A stretch of 64,000 nucleotides of DNA, from NCBI GenBank assembly GCA_963733845.1, contig CAVTEM010000012.1, forward strand, positions 124,001 through 188,000, read 5' to 3'. This DNA is from DATFQE01 sp963733845. GTDB lineage: Bacteria > Actinomycetota > Thermoleophilia > Gaiellales > Gaiellaceae. Under the pieces are notes generated by a model. The model worked only from the letters and a program-made list of their open reading frames with translations. It was not told where the DNA came from and did not search any database. How positions within the stretch are numbered: the stretch's first letter is position 1; the number at the start of each line of letters is the position of its first letter. Below, piece after piece: positions 55,978 through 64,000 of the stretch. Made by a program: the position numbers and the translations under genes.

Positions 55978-56922
55978 GTGCTCGGCGTCCCCACCGACCT
56001 GAAGGGCCGCAGCTTCACGCGGGTCAGCACGTGGGAGCCGGAGGCTCTGCTGCAGGTGTTGGACCTCGGTGACCGGCTCAAGGAGCTCCAGGCCGCGCGC
56101 GAGGAGCACCAGCTCCTCCCCGGACGCACGCTGGGGATGATCTTCCAGAAGCCGTCGACCCGGACGCGCGTCTCGTTCGAGGTCGGCATGTACCAGCTCG
56201 GGGGCCTCGGCCTCTACCTCTCGGCCTCCGATCTCCAGCTGGGGCGGGGCGAGACGGTCCGCGACACCGCGGTCGTGCTGTCGCGCTACCTGGACGGGAT
56301 CATGATCCGCACCTTCGCGCAGGACGACGTCGAGCAACTGGCCGAGCACGGTGACATCCCCGTCATCAACGGCCTCACCGACGACGCGCACCCGTGCCAG
56401 GCGCTCGCCGACGTGATGACGATCCGCGAGCGGCTCGGCCGGCTCGAGGGCGTTCGGCTCGCATACGTCGGCGACGGCAACAACGTGTGCGCGTCGCTGA
56501 TGGTGGCCGCCGCCAAGCTCGGCGTCGACTTCGTGGCCGCCACGCCCGAGGGCTACGACCCACCGGACGAGGCGGTGCGGAACGCGCGCGAGGCGGCGGA
56601 CGCGTCAGGAGGGAGCGTCGAGCTCGTGCGCGATCCCCGTGAGGCGGCAGCCGGAGCCGATGCGCTGTACACGGACGTGTGGACCAGCATGGGCCAGGAC
56701 GAGGAGCGTGAGCGCCGCCTGCGCGACCTCGCCGGCTACGGGATCGACGAGAGCCTGCTCGCGGCGGCCGCCCCGGAGGCGATCGTGCTCCACTGCCTGC
56801 CGGCCCACTACGGCGAGGAGATCGCCGAGAGCGTCCTCTACGGCCCCCAATCGGCGGTCTGGGACCAGGCGGAGAACCGGCTGCACGCGCAGAAGGCGCT
56901 GCTGGCGCTCACGATTCGGTAG
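55978..56922 (+). CDS. argF: ornithine carbamoyltransferase
   Basis: 314 aa from GTG 55978. Carbamoyl-phosphate motif FQKPSTRTRVSFEVG (STRTR), DDAHPCQALADVMTI (HPxQ), DVWTSMGQDEE (ornithine loop SMG) and LHCLPAHYGEEI (HCLP). It makes citrulline from ornithine and carbamoyl phosphate in arginine synthesis. It stands apart from other arg genes in this window; its own leaderless promoter is visible. Confidence 0.96.
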   Translation: MLGVPTDLKGRSFTRVSTWEPEALLQVLDLGDRLKELQAAREEHQLLPGRTLGMIFQKPSTRTRVSFEVGMYQLGGLGLYLSASDLQLGRGETVRDTAVVLSRYLDGIMIRTFAQDDVEQLAEHGDIPVINGLTDDAHPCQALADVMTIRERLGRLEGVRLAYVGDGNNVCASLMVAAAKLGVDFVAATPEGYDPPDEAVRNAREAADASGGSVELVRDPREAAAGADALYTDVWTSMGQDEERERRLRDLAGYGIDESLLAAAAPEAIVLHCLPAHYGEEIAESVLYGPQSAVWDQAENRLHAQKALLALTIR

Positions 56923-56926
56923 CGCC

Positions 56927-57262
56927 GTGGCGCGCTTCGAGGAGCACGTTCGCGCCGCGCTCGACTCGCTGCCTCCCGAGCTCGCGGCCGCGCTCGACAA
57001 CGTCGCCGTCGTGATCGAGGACGAGAACCCCGAGGACCCCGATCTGTTCGGGCTCTACGACGGCACACCGCTGCCCGAGCGGACGTCGCTCACGGTCGGG
57101 GGCCTGCCCGACCGGATCGCGATCTACCGGCTGCCGCTCGAGGACGAGTTCGGCCACGACCCCGCGCTGCTCGAGCGTGAGATTCGCATCACCGTCCTGC
57201 ACGAGCTCGGGCACTACTTCGGCATGGAGGAAGACCGGATCGCCGAGCTCGGCTACGAATGA
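56927..57262 (+). CDS. zincin-like metallopeptidase family protein
   Basis: 111 aa from GTG 56927, 4 bp after the argF stop. It has a C-terminal HExxH (TVLHELGHYFGMEEDRIAEL), the pattern of the actinobacterial 'metallopeptidase family protein' (zincin_1) group, small cytoplasmic proteins of unknown role. The N-terminus is FEEHVRAALDSLPPELAAAL. Its stop overlaps the ATG of the 30-aa membrane gene. Confidence 0.88.
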   Translation: MARFEEHVRAALDSLPPELAAALDNVAVVIEDENPEDPDLFGLYDGTPLPERTSLTVGGLPDRIAIYRLPLEDEFGHDPALLEREIRITVLHELGHYFGMEEDRIAELGYE

Positions 57263-57351
57263 CGACTGCGCTGGAGGTGCTCGCGATCGTGTCGGCCGTG
57301 GTCGGGGCGGGCGTGATCCTGCTCTTTTTCTTCGGCCGCTGGGAGGAATGA
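57259..57351 (+). CDS. 30-aa single-helix membrane protein
   Basis: MTTALEVLAIVSAVVGAGVI followed by LLFFFGRWEE: one membrane helix with a charged end. ATG 57259 overlaps the preceding stop (ATGA), so it is translated by coupling. The size resembles small regulatory membrane peptides, but no family is known. Confidence 0.6.
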   Translation: MTTALEVLAIVSAVVGAGVILLFFFGRWEE

Positions 57352-57379
57352 CCACCGGGCCCGATTCGTTTTCAGGGGC

Positions 57380-57622
57380 ATGCGAACCATCGAAGTCATT
57401 CGTGCGGAGAGCGAGCGCGCCAGCGAGCGCCGCGCCGATCTCTACCGCGCCCTTTCGAAGGGCCATGATCCTGCGCTCGCGGCCGAGCTGAAGGAGGTCG
57501 ACGCGCTGATCGACGCCCTCTGGGACGAGCAGCGCGCGGTCAAGGCGGAGCTTCGCTTCGGCCCCCGGGAGAACATCCGCAAGCGCGCCCGTGCCGAGGA
57601 GCGGCTCGAGCGTGCGGCCTAG
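57380..57622 (+). CDS. hypothetical coiled-coil protein
   Basis: 80 aa. Highly charged, helix-only: RTIEVIRAESERASERRADL, then AAELKEVDALIDALWDEQRA and an Arg/Glu tail. No recognised family. It lies 28 bp after the 30-aa membrane gene and ends 3 bp before the convergent M15 gene. Confidence 0.65.
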   Translation: MRTIEVIRAESERASERRADLYRALSKGHDPALAAELKEVDALIDALWDEQRAVKAELRFGPRENIRKRARAEERLERAA

Positions 57623-57625
57623 CGC

Positions 57626-58264
57626 CTAACCGCCCGTCGTCGAGAAGTGCTGGTAGTCGGGCGAGCCGGCCCACCGGCCGCCCCACTGCCAGCCTGCCGC
57701 GGCGAACGCCCGCACGAGCACGCCCCCGGACACGGCCATGCCGGGCCTGACGCGGTCGCGATCGCGGAACGCGCGACCCGAGGGCGGCCTGACCCGGGCG
57801 CCCTGGACGTAGGGGTTCTCGACCGGGTTGACGTCGATCGCCTCGCCGTAGGCGTGCTGCGACCAGCGCCGCGTGCCCGACACGAAGCGGCAGTTGAAGC
57901 CGGAGGTGTTGTCGGCCGCCATCGAGGCGTCGTCGCTGCCGCGGTAGGCGTCGACCTTCCGCAGCCGCCGGATCGGGAAGCGCGCGCCGTGGAGGCGCCG
58001 GAAGACGTCGACCACGCTGCGCGCCACGCGGTCGCGCACGACGAGCGAGCCGACCCGCTCCTTGCCGTCGAAGCCCCAGTAGCTCAGCCGCAGGAGCCGC
58101 AGCTGCGCGGGCCCGACCGGACAACCGGCCCGCCACGAGTACGGCAGGTCGGCGGCCCGAACGCCGTGGACCGTGCCGACGAACCGTGCCGGTTCCGCGC
58201 CGGCACCGGCGGCGGCGGCCAGCGCAGCGAGGGCGAGCAGCAGCGCAAACGTCCGTCCCATCAC
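57626..58264 (-). CDS. secreted M15-type peptidase (D-Ala-D-Ala carboxypeptidase-like)
   Basis: 212 aa. Signal peptide (MGRTFALLLALAALAAAAGA), then a C-terminal zinc domain: SQHAYGEAIDVNPVENPYVQ (SxHxxGxAxD) and AGWQWGGRWAGSPDYQHFST (the closing H ligand). M15 enzymes trim D-Ala-D-Ala or cut other peptide bonds in the wall. It is divergent from the L,D-transpeptidase gene; both handle peptidoglycan cross-links. Confidence 0.85.
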   Translation of the reverse strand: MMGRTFALLLALAALAAAAGAGAEPARFVGTVHGVRAADLPYSWRAGCPVGPAQLRLLRLSYWGFDGKERVGSLVVRDRVARSVVDVFRRLHGARFPIRRLRKVDAYRGSDDASMAADNTSGFNCRFVSGTRRWSQHAYGEAIDVNPVENPYVQGARVRPPSGRAFRDRDRVRPGMAVSGGVLVRAFAAAGWQWGGRWAGSPDYQHFSTTGG

Positions 58265-58267
58265 CCG

Positions 58268-58273
58268 TAATCT
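58268..58273 (+). promoter_or_regulatory. -10 element of leaderless promoter
   Basis: TAATCT ends 6 nt upstream of GTG 58280. Confidence 0.5.
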
Positions 58274-58279
58274 GCCAGG

Positions 58280-58942
58280 GTGCTCGCCCGCGCCTTGCCG
58301 GCTCTGCTCCTCCTGCTCTCCGTGCCGCCCTCCGCCGAGGCGGCGCCGTCCGCGTGCCGGCCCGCCACGGGAACCGGTACGCAGCTGATCACGGTCGAGG
58401 CCTCGAGCCGGTCGTCGACCCAGGCCACGCTCCGGCTCTGGCGCCGGGAGGCGGGCTGCTGGAAGCCGGCAGCCGGACCGTGGAACGCCCGCGTCGGGCG
58501 CAACGGGCTGTCGCCGAACAGGCGGGAGGGCGACGGCACGACCCCGACCGGCACCTACGGGATCGGCCGCACCATGTACGGAATCGCGCCGAACCCCGGC
58601 GTGCGCTACCGCTACCGGCGGATCGTCTGCGGCGACTACTGGGTCGAGGACCCGAGCTCACCCAGCTACAACCGGTTCCGGCACGTCGAGTGCGGGACGA
58701 CGCCACCCTTCCGTGTGACCGGCGAGCGCCTCTGGCAGGCGAAGACCGCCTACCGCCACCTGGCGGTGGTCGAGTTCAACATGAACCCGGTCGTGCCCGG
58801 CCGGGGCTCGGGGATCTTCCTGCACGCAACGACCGGCGGGCCTACGAACGGGTGCATCAGCCTGCCGGTCGCGCAGCTCGTGCAGGTGCTCCGCTGGCTC
58901 CAGCCGGCCGCGTCGCCGCGGATCCAGATCCGCGTCGTGTAA
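58280..58942 (+). CDS. L,D-transpeptidase (YkuD fold), secreted
   Basis: 220 aa. Signal peptide (MLARALPALLLLLSVPPSAE), then the catalytic YkuD core: FLHATTGGPTNGCISLPVAQ, with the His and the nucleophile Cys in HxxTxGxxxxGCIxL order. The N-terminal region (WKPAAGPWNARVGRNGLSPN, GTTPTGTYGIGRTMYG) matches the L,D-transpeptidase catalytic-domain group lacking a LysM. It forms 3-3 cross-links in peptidoglycan. Leaderless start. Confidence 0.9.
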   Translation: MLARALPALLLLLSVPPSAEAAPSACRPATGTGTQLITVEASSRSSTQATLRLWRREAGCWKPAAGPWNARVGRNGLSPNRREGDGTTPTGTYGIGRTMYGIAPNPGVRYRYRRIVCGDYWVEDPSSPSYNRFRHVECGTTPPFRVTGERLWQAKTAYRHLAVVEFNMNPVVPGRGSGIFLHATTGGPTNGCISLPVAQLVQVLRWLQPAASPRIQIRVV

Positions 58943-59025
58943 ACACGGCGGTAACGGCTTTCTCAGGAAACCCTTAAGCGCACGTAGTCTCTTAGCCGGA
59001 GCGAATCCACGACGAAGGAGTTCCG

Positions 59026-60042
59026 GTGCCCGAGAAGCCCGCCGACCCGACCGTCCCCAGCCCCGCCGAGGCAAAGGAGCGCCTCGAGCAGGCGCTGTTC
59101 GAGATCAGGCGCGTCATCGCCGGTCAGGACGCGATGCTCGAACGCGTCCTCGTCGCGCTGCTCGCGCAGGGGCACCTCCTGATCGAGGGCGTCCCCGGCC
59201 TGGCGAAGACGCTCACGATCAAGACGACCGCCGGCGTCCTCGGAGGCACCTTCAACCGCATCCAGTTCACGCCCGACCTCGTCCCGTCCGACCTCGTCGG
59301 CACGCGCATCTACCGGCAGAACAAGTTCGAGACCGAGCTCGGCCCCGTCTTCTGCAACTTCCTGCTCGCGGACGAGATCAACCGCGCGCCGGCCAAGGTC
59401 CAGTCGGCGCTGCTCGAGGTGATGCAGGAGCACCAGGTCACGATCGGCCACGACACGCATCCCGTGCCGGAGCCGTTTCTCGTGATGGCGACCCAGAACC
59501 CGATCGAGTCCGAGGGCACGTACCCGCTGCCGGAGGCCCAGATCGACCGCTTCATGCTCAAGATCGTGATCGGCTACCCCGAGCACGACGAGGAGCTGAC
59601 CATCGTGCAGCGGCAGCTGGTGCCGCCGCCCGAGCTGCGCGAGGCGCTCTCGCTCGACGACCTGCGCGGCCTGCAGCTCGCCGTCTTCGACATCTACGTC
59701 GACCCCGCGCTCGTCAGCTACGCGGTCGCGCTCGCCACCGCCACGCGCGAGCCCGCCGCCCACGGGCTGGAGGATCTCGCCGGGTACATCGCCTACGGCG
59801 CCAGCCCGCGCGGCCCGATCAGTCTCGTCCAGTCGGCCCGGGCGCTGGCGCTGATCCGCGGGCGCGACTACGTCCTGGCCGAGGACCTGCACGAACTGGC
59901 GAAGGACGCACTGCGACACAGGCTCGTCCTCACCTACCAGGCGCTCGCCGAGGAGGTGAGCCCCGAGAGGATCCTCGACTCGGTGATCGCCGCGGTGCCG
60001 GTGCCCCACATCGATCTGACGCGGCGCGAAAGCGCGGCATGA
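59026..60042 (+). CDS. MoxR-family AAA+ ATPase
   Basis: 338 aa from GTG 59026 (GGAG 6 nt upstream). Walker A GVPGLAKTLTIK, Walker B CNFLLADEINRAPAKVQSAL, sensor 1 FLVMATQNPIESEGTYPLPE, then the lid domain with GASPRGPISLVQSARALALI. MoxR ATPases act with DUF58 and VWA proteins as a chaperone unit. The ATGA overlap with the DUF58 gene marks a tightly coupled operon. Confidence 0.95.
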   Translation: MPEKPADPTVPSPAEAKERLEQALFEIRRVIAGQDAMLERVLVALLAQGHLLIEGVPGLAKTLTIKTTAGVLGGTFNRIQFTPDLVPSDLVGTRIYRQNKFETELGPVFCNFLLADEINRAPAKVQSALLEVMQEHQVTIGHDTHPVPEPFLVMATQNPIESEGTYPLPEAQIDRFMLKIVIGYPEHDEELTIVQRQLVPPPELREALSLDDLRGLQLAVFDIYVDPALVSYAVALATATREPAAHGLEDLAGYIAYGASPRGPISLVQSARALALIRGRDYVLAEDLHELAKDALRHRLVLTYQALAEEVSPERILDSVIAAVPVPHIDLTRRESAA

Positions 60043-60956
60043 ACGTCCTCCGGGCCGAGCGCACGCCCGAAAGACCCGGCCCCGGACCGCTTCCGGAGGC
60101 GCTGCTCCGCGCGCTCGAGGTCGACATCGGACGCCGCATCGCGGGCCTGCTCGCGGGCGACTACCGCGCGCACGTCCACGGCGACGGGTCGGAGCTCGCG
60201 CAGATCAGGCCGTACGTGCCGGGCGACGACGTCCGACGCATCGACTGGAACGTCACCGCCCGCACGGGCGAGCCGCACGTGCGCGAGAACCTCGCGGAGC
60301 GCGTGCTCGTCACCTGGCTCGTGCTCGACACCTCGCCGTCGATGCAGTTCGGGACGGCCGACCGGCGCAAGGCGGACGTGGCGGAGGGCGTCGCCATCGC
60401 GATCGGCCACATCGCCACGCGGCGGGGAAACCGGCTCGGCATCGTCACGTTCGGCGACGACGATCCGAAGGGGCTGCCACCGCGGCAGGGGCGGCTGGGG
60501 CTGGTCGGCCTGCTGTCGACGCTCCGCGCCGAGCCGTCCGAGGACCGGGTGGGCTCGACCTCGCTCGGAGAGGCGCTGAAGCGCGCGGGCGCGATGGCGC
60601 GCCAGCGCTCGCTGGTGGTGGTCGTCTCCGACTTCCGTGGCCCCAGGGACTGGCGCCGGCCGCTGCTCGAGCTCGCGGGGCACAGCGACGTGCTGGCGGT
60701 CGAGATCCGCGATCCGCGCGAGCAGGAGCTGCCGAACGTGGGCGAGCTGTGGCTCGTCGACCCGGAGACCGGCAGGCTGATGCGGGTGAACACGCGCAGC
60801 CGTCGGCTGCGCGAGCGGTTCGCCTCGGCAGCGGCGGAGGAGCGAAGCGGGCTTGCGCGCGAGCTGGCCTCGCTCGGCGTACGGCACCACGTGCTCACGA
60901 CCTCGGGCGACTGGCTGCGCTCGCTGGCGGCGTTCCTGAAGCGGGGGACCAGGTGA
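60039..60956 (+). CDS. DUF58 domain-containing protein
   Basis: 305 aa. Middle motifs of the family: LAQIRPYVPGDDVRRIDWNV, then a VWA-like stretch LVLDTSPSMQFGTADRRKAD (DxSxS metal site), LGIVTFGDDD and LVVVVSDFRGPRDW. Lacks the membrane helices some members have. Works with MoxR and the VWA partner in substrate maturation; the exact substrate is unknown. Its stop overlaps the GTG of the VWA gene. Confidence 0.92.
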   Translation: MNVLRAERTPERPGPGPLPEALLRALEVDIGRRIAGLLAGDYRAHVHGDGSELAQIRPYVPGDDVRRIDWNVTARTGEPHVRENLAERVLVTWLVLDTSPSMQFGTADRRKADVAEGVAIAIGHIATRRGNRLGIVTFGDDDPKGLPPRQGRLGLVGLLSTLRAEPSEDRVGSTSLGEALKRAGAMARQRSLVVVVSDFRGPRDWRRPLLELAGHSDVLAVEIRDPREQELPNVGELWLVDPETGRLMRVNTRSRRLRERFASAAAEERSGLARELASLGVRHHVLTTSGDWLRSLAAFLKRGTR

Positions 60957-61915
60957 GCTTCGAACGGCCGATCGCGCTGCTCGCCCTGGTGCTGATCCCG
61001 CTCGTGATCGGGCTCTACTACGCGCGCGAGCGCCGCCGCGGGCGCTTCTCGGCGCGCTGGGCCAGCCCCGCGCTGCTCCCGAACGTGATCGACCGCGCGC
61101 CCGGCAAGCTCCGCTACCTGCCGATCGCGATCCTGCTCGTCGCGCTCACGGCGATGGTCGTCGGGGTCGCTCGCCCGCACGCCGTCGTGAGCGTCCCGCG
61201 CGAGGAGGCGACGGTCGTGCTGGCGATCGACGTCTCGCGCTCGATGAAGGCGGAGGACGTCGAACCGACGCGGCTGGAGGCGGCGAAGCAGGCGGGCAAG
61301 GCATTTGTCGAAAAGGTCCCGAAGAAGTTCAGGATCGGCGTCGTCTCGTTCGCCTCGCGCGCGAACTCGGCGCTTCCGCCCACCGAGGACCGAAACCTCG
61401 TCTACGACTCGCTCGATTCGCTGAAGCCGGGCGAGGGCACGGCGATCGGCGACGCGATCGCGCTCTCCGCCCAGCTCGGGCGCGAGCAGCTGACCGAGGA
61501 CGGCGTGAGGCCGCCGAAGGCGGTGCTGCTGATCTCGGACGGCGCGCCCGACGGCGGCACGACCCAACCGCGCCAGGCCGCGCAGAAGGCGAAGGAGCTC
61601 GAGGTCCCGATCTACACCGTGCTCGTCGGCACCGAGCAGGGCGTCGTCGAGGAGGAGCTGCCCGGGGGGCTGCGGGCCCGGATCCAGGTTCCCCCCGACC
61701 CGGCGGTGCTCGAGCTCGTGGCCCAGGTCTCGGGCGGCGAGTTCTTCACCGCCACCGACGACGAGGATCTGAAGCAGGTCTACGAGGAGCTCGGTTCTCG
61801 CCTCGGGCACCGCGACAAGTCGCGAGAGGTCAGCGACGTCTTTGCCGGGGGATCGGCCGCCCTGCTCCTCGTCGGCGGCCTGTTGTCGGCATTCTGGTTC
61901 AGGAGAGTTCTGTGA
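60953..61915 (+). CDS. BatA-like VWA membrane protein (copy 1)
   Basis: 320 aa from GTG 60953. An N-terminal membrane helix, a second helix (LPIAILLVALTAMVVGVARP), then a VWA domain with an intact metal site: LAIDVSRSMKAEDVEPTRLE (DxSxS), and GEGTAIGDAI and LLISDGAPDG supplying the other ligands. A C-terminal helix (SAALLLVGGLLSAFWF) closes it. Typical BatA/aerotolerance-type partner of MoxR and DUF58. The second copy follows after an inserted secreted-protein gene. Confidence 0.9.
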   Translation: MSFERPIALLALVLIPLVIGLYYARERRRGRFSARWASPALLPNVIDRAPGKLRYLPIAILLVALTAMVVGVARPHAVVSVPREEATVVLAIDVSRSMKAEDVEPTRLEAAKQAGKAFVEKVPKKFRIGVVSFASRANSALPPTEDRNLVYDSLDSLKPGEGTAIGDAIALSAQLGREQLTEDGVRPPKAVLLISDGAPDGGTTQPRQAAQKAKELEVPIYTVLVGTEQGVVEEELPGGLRARIQVPPDPAVLELVAQVSGGEFFTATDDEDLKQVYEELGSRLGHRDKSREVSDVFAGGSAALLLVGGLLSAFWFRRVL

Positions 61916-62083
61916 ACCGGCTTCAGAATGAGGCTCTGTGTCGCCGGGCCGCCCTGGGCGGCGCGATGCGGCGTCCTCAGTCGCACGCTACGCGTCCGAG
62001 TTACTCGCACGATCGCTCCCTGCGTCCTTGCCTCGCACCACCCAGCGCACCCCGACGGCGAGGCATCATCCTGAAACCGGTTC
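61914..62083. repeat. 170-bp segment bounded by 20-bp imperfect inverted repeats
   Basis: Left end (from 61914) GAACCGGCTTCAGAATGAGG; right end read inward on the other strand GAACCGGTTTCAGGATGATG: 17 of 20 match. The left repeat overlaps the BatA stop codon and the right lies 4 bp before the next start. No transposase inside; a short GC hairpin is. Confidence 0.45.
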
Positions 62084-62087
62084 TCTC

Positions 62088-62774
62088 GTGAAACGCCTAC
62101 TCGTGCTCGCCGTCGTCGCGGCCGGCTTCAGCGCCATGCCGGCTCCCGCCATGGCCACCGACGAGTGCCGCGGGCTGCAGCAGTGCGTGCCCGTGCACGG
62201 GCCGTGGGTGGTCGTCCCGACCGCGAACAGCATCCCACGCCCGCGCGTGGAGTGGCAGCTCACCTGCCCGCGCGGTTACGTCGCCGCCGGCCTCGACGCC
62301 GAGCTCAGCGACCGCGCGATCGACGTCGGCTTCCTCGGACAGGTCGGCGCGCCGATCACGCCCGGCGTCGTCTCCGACCGGAGGATCGTCTTCTACGCCA
62401 GCTACGTCGGCGCCACGGCTCGCGCGCCGAGCTTCAGGCCGCACGTGGGCTGCATGCCCGGCGGAGGCGGCGGGAGGCTGCCGACCGCGTTCAAGCCCGG
62501 CCGGCCAACGATCAGGCGGGTGGCGCAGAACGAGATCCCACCGGGCCGAAGCGCGGCGGCGAAGAGCTGCCTGCGCAGCGAGACCCTGGTCGGCGCTTCG
62601 CACGCGTTCGGCTTCTTCATGCGCGCCACGCCGAGCGCGAGCCTGATCGAGAGCGTCGCCGGCCGGCAGCGGGTCAGCGGCCGAAGCGTCAACGTCCTCG
62701 TGACCGCCGACGTCGAGGTCGCGTCGGTGCAGGCGGTCGTCCAGGTGCACGCGATCTGCTCGAGGGTGCGATGA
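62088..62774 (+). CDS. secreted protein of unknown function
   Basis: 228 aa from GTG 62088. Signal peptide (VKRLLVLAVVAAGFSAMPAP), then a Cys-containing mature part: DECRGLQQCVPVHGPWVVVP, VEWQLTCPRGYVAAGLDAEL, VGCMPGGGGG, AKSCLRSETLVG and VHAICSRVR. Six Cys could form three disulfides. No family is recognised. Its stop overlaps the ATG of the second BatA-like gene, so it is part of the same operon despite sitting between two paralogues. Confidence 0.75.
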   Translation: MKRLLVLAVVAAGFSAMPAPAMATDECRGLQQCVPVHGPWVVVPTANSIPRPRVEWQLTCPRGYVAAGLDAELSDRAIDVGFLGQVGAPITPGVVSDRRIVFYASYVGATARAPSFRPHVGCMPGGGGGRLPTAFKPGRPTIRRVAQNEIPPGRSAAAKSCLRSETLVGASHAFGFFMRATPSASLIESVAGRQRVSGRSVNVLVTADVEVASVQAVVQVHAICSRVR

Positions 62775-63844
62775 GCTTCGCCTCTCCTTGGCTCCTGCTC
62801 GCGCTGCTGGCGGTTCCGCTTGCGGTCGCGCTCTACCTGCTCGCCGAGCGGCGGCGGATGCGCTACGCGGTCCGCTTCACGAACATGGACGTGCTCGCGG
62901 CCGTCGCCGGCGGCTCCGCGTGGCGCCGGTACGTGGCGCCGCTCGTGGCCCTGTGCGCGCTGGCCGCCCTGTGCGTCGGGATCGCGCGGCCGGAGCGGAA
63001 CACGATGGTGCCCGAGGAGCGGGCGACGGTGATCCTCGTCGTCGACGACTCCCTCTCGATGCAGGCCCGCGACGTGGAGCCGACGCGCCTGGAGGCGGCG
63101 AAGAGCGCGGTGCGCACCTTCCTCGACCAGGTGCCGGACCGGCTCAGGGTCGGGCTGATCGTCTTCTCGGGCGAGGCGCAGACGGCGGCGCCGCCGACCA
63201 CCGACCACGACCTCGTCCGCGACTCCGTCGGCGAGATCGGCCTCTTCCAGGGCTACGGCGGCACGGCGATCGGCGACGCGCTCGCCGCGGCGGTCGAGCT
63301 CGGCCAGCAGGCCGTGCCGGAGCTCGCACCGGAGGACGACGGCGACGGCCAGACGATCGCGTACTCCGCCCAGGGCGAGGAGCCGAAGGAGAAGAACAAG
63401 CTCGTCTCGATCCTGTTCCTGTCGGACGGCTCGCAGACGCGCGGCAAGCTGCAGCCCCTCGAGGGCGCCGAGCTCGCCGCCGACGCGGGGATCCCGGTCT
63501 ACACGATCGCGCTCGGGACGCCGGAGGGCGTGCTCCGCGGCGACTTCGGGCCCGGGTTCGGCCAGCCCGGCCAGACCACGCCCTCGACCCCGGGCTTCGG
63601 CGAGCGCGAGATCCCGGTTCCGCCGGACCCCGAGACGATGGGCGAGATCGCACGCATGACCGGCGGCGAGTTCTCCGAGGCGAAGGACGCGAAGACGCTC
63701 GAATCCGTCTACGAGCAGCTGGGCTCGGATCTCGGCCGCAAGCCAGGCGAGGTCGAGGTCACGTCGTGGTTCCTGGCCCTGGCGGCCGGATTGCTCCTGG
63801 TTGCGGGGGTCTTGTCCGCCGCCTGGTCGCCTCGACTGCCCTGA
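62771..63844 (+). CDS. BatA-like VWA membrane protein (copy 2)
   Basis: 357 aa. Same layout as copy 1: helices ASPWLLLALLAVPLAVALYL and VAPLVALCALAALCVGIARP, VWA site LVVDDSLSMQARDVEPTRLE (DDSLS keeps the DxSxS), GGTAIGDALAAAVE and SILFLSDGSQTRG, C-terminal helix SWFLALAAGLLLVAGVLSAA. An insert of about 35 residues (QTIAYSAQGEEPKEKNK) and a Gly/Pro-rich loop (FGPGFGQPGQTTPSTPGFGE) are absent from copy 1. The two probably arose by duplication. Confidence 0.9.
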   Translation: MSFASPWLLLALLAVPLAVALYLLAERRRMRYAVRFTNMDVLAAVAGGSAWRRYVAPLVALCALAALCVGIARPERNTMVPEERATVILVVDDSLSMQARDVEPTRLEAAKSAVRTFLDQVPDRLRVGLIVFSGEAQTAAPPTTDHDLVRDSVGEIGLFQGYGGTAIGDALAAAVELGQQAVPELAPEDDGDGQTIAYSAQGEEPKEKNKLVSILFLSDGSQTRGKLQPLEGAELAADAGIPVYTIALGTPEGVLRGDFGPGFGQPGQTTPSTPGFGEREIPVPPDPETMGEIARMTGGEFSEAKDAKTLESVYEQLGSDLGRKPGEVEVTSWFLALAAGLLLVAGVLSAAWSPRLP

Positions 63845-63877
63845 ATCGGGGGACGACATCGCCGTCGCCTACGAGCC

Positions 63878-63883
63878 TACGGT
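63878..63883 (+). promoter_or_regulatory. -10 element of leaderless promoter
   Basis: TACGGT ends 6 nt upstream of GTG 63890. Confidence 0.45.
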
Positions 63884-63889
63884 CTGCCC

Positions 63890-64000
63890 GTGGAGCCACT
63901 GCGGCTGCTCGAATCCTACGAGCCGGCACTCGAGTTCGGGACCGGCCTTCGTGCACGCCTGCGCGTGATGCACGACAGCCACGCGGTCCTGGCACACCTG
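63890..64000 (+). CDS. unknown protein, N-terminal part (runs off the window)
   Basis: First 37 codons from GTG 63890: MEPLRLLESYEPALEFGTGL, then RARLRVMHDSHAVLAHL. The start is supported by TACGGT 6 nt upstream. Too short to assign a family; no signal peptide. It lies 45 bp downstream of the second BatA-like gene, but with its own promoter. Confidence 0.5.
   Translation, partial: MEPLRLLESYEPALEFGTGLRARLRVMHDSHAVLAHL

Overview
The window is a gene-dense, high-GC bacterial chromosome segment. The gene set points to Actinobacteriota: a HspR-controlled dnaK-grpE-dnaJ operon, the metG-tatD-rsmA-ispE-glmU-prs-rplY-pth backbone, inositol-phosphate synthase beside a CDP-alcohol phosphatidyltransferase, a RskA-like anti-sigma/ECF sigma pair, LCP proteins and many apparently leaderless genes. 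A deep-branching class such as Thermoleophilia seems likely, but this is inference from family flavour, not from a marker gene. No rRNA, CRISPR array, integrase or complete insertion sequence is visible. The only tRNA is tRNA-Gln(TTG).

Layout. 1-14.5 kb (mostly minus strand): translation and cell-envelope backbone (pth, rplY, prs, glmU, tRNA-Gln, ispE, rsmA, tatD, metG, rsmI, ROK glucokinase). A roughly 4 kb accessory insert between rplY and prs holds a GT39-like membrane protein and a possible eCIS-associated protein with a CHAP-like C-terminus. 14.5-21.3 kb: LCP protein, GlsB-like protein, a second GT39-like protein, pseudouridine catabolism (PsuK-PsuG), a cytochrome P460-like protein and small proteins. 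21.3-22.0 kb: a decayed stretch with two copies of a repeat. 22-28.3 kb: one heat-shock operon, dnaK-grpE-dnaJ-hspR-clpB. 28.4-31.7 kb: M29 aminopeptidase, DMT exporter, methyltransferase. 31.7-34.7 kb: a phosphatidylinositol-type lipid locus (PAP2, PgsA-like, inositol-phosphate synthase); the synthase carries an N-terminal double ribbon-helix-helix region, and a perfect 12-bp palindrome covers its start codon. 34.9-43.2 kb: TetR, a glycosyltransferase-PHP protein, a divergent UDG, RlmD and a cyclase-ATPase-TPR regulator. 43.2-49.8 kb: a broken secreted protein, YjbQ, an M3-like peptidase, a frameshifted protein with an HETRH motif, ferritin and a COG2403-type GTPase. 49.9-56 kb: DUF4331 secreted protein, TPR protein, two Ni/Co transporter-family proteins, anti-sigma and sigma. 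56-64 kb: argF, small proteins, M15 and L,D-transpeptidase wall enzymes, and a MoxR-DUF58-VWA cluster cut by the window edge.

Two features run through the whole window. First, at least 18 genes have a TANNNT hexamer ending exactly 6 or 7 nt before the start codon, the geometry of leaderless transcripts; this also settles several start sites. Second, several genes, including the essential chaperone dnaK, contain single-base frameshifts that break an otherwise convincing protein. At least some must be assembly errors, so gene fusions and pseudogenes here should be read with that in mind.
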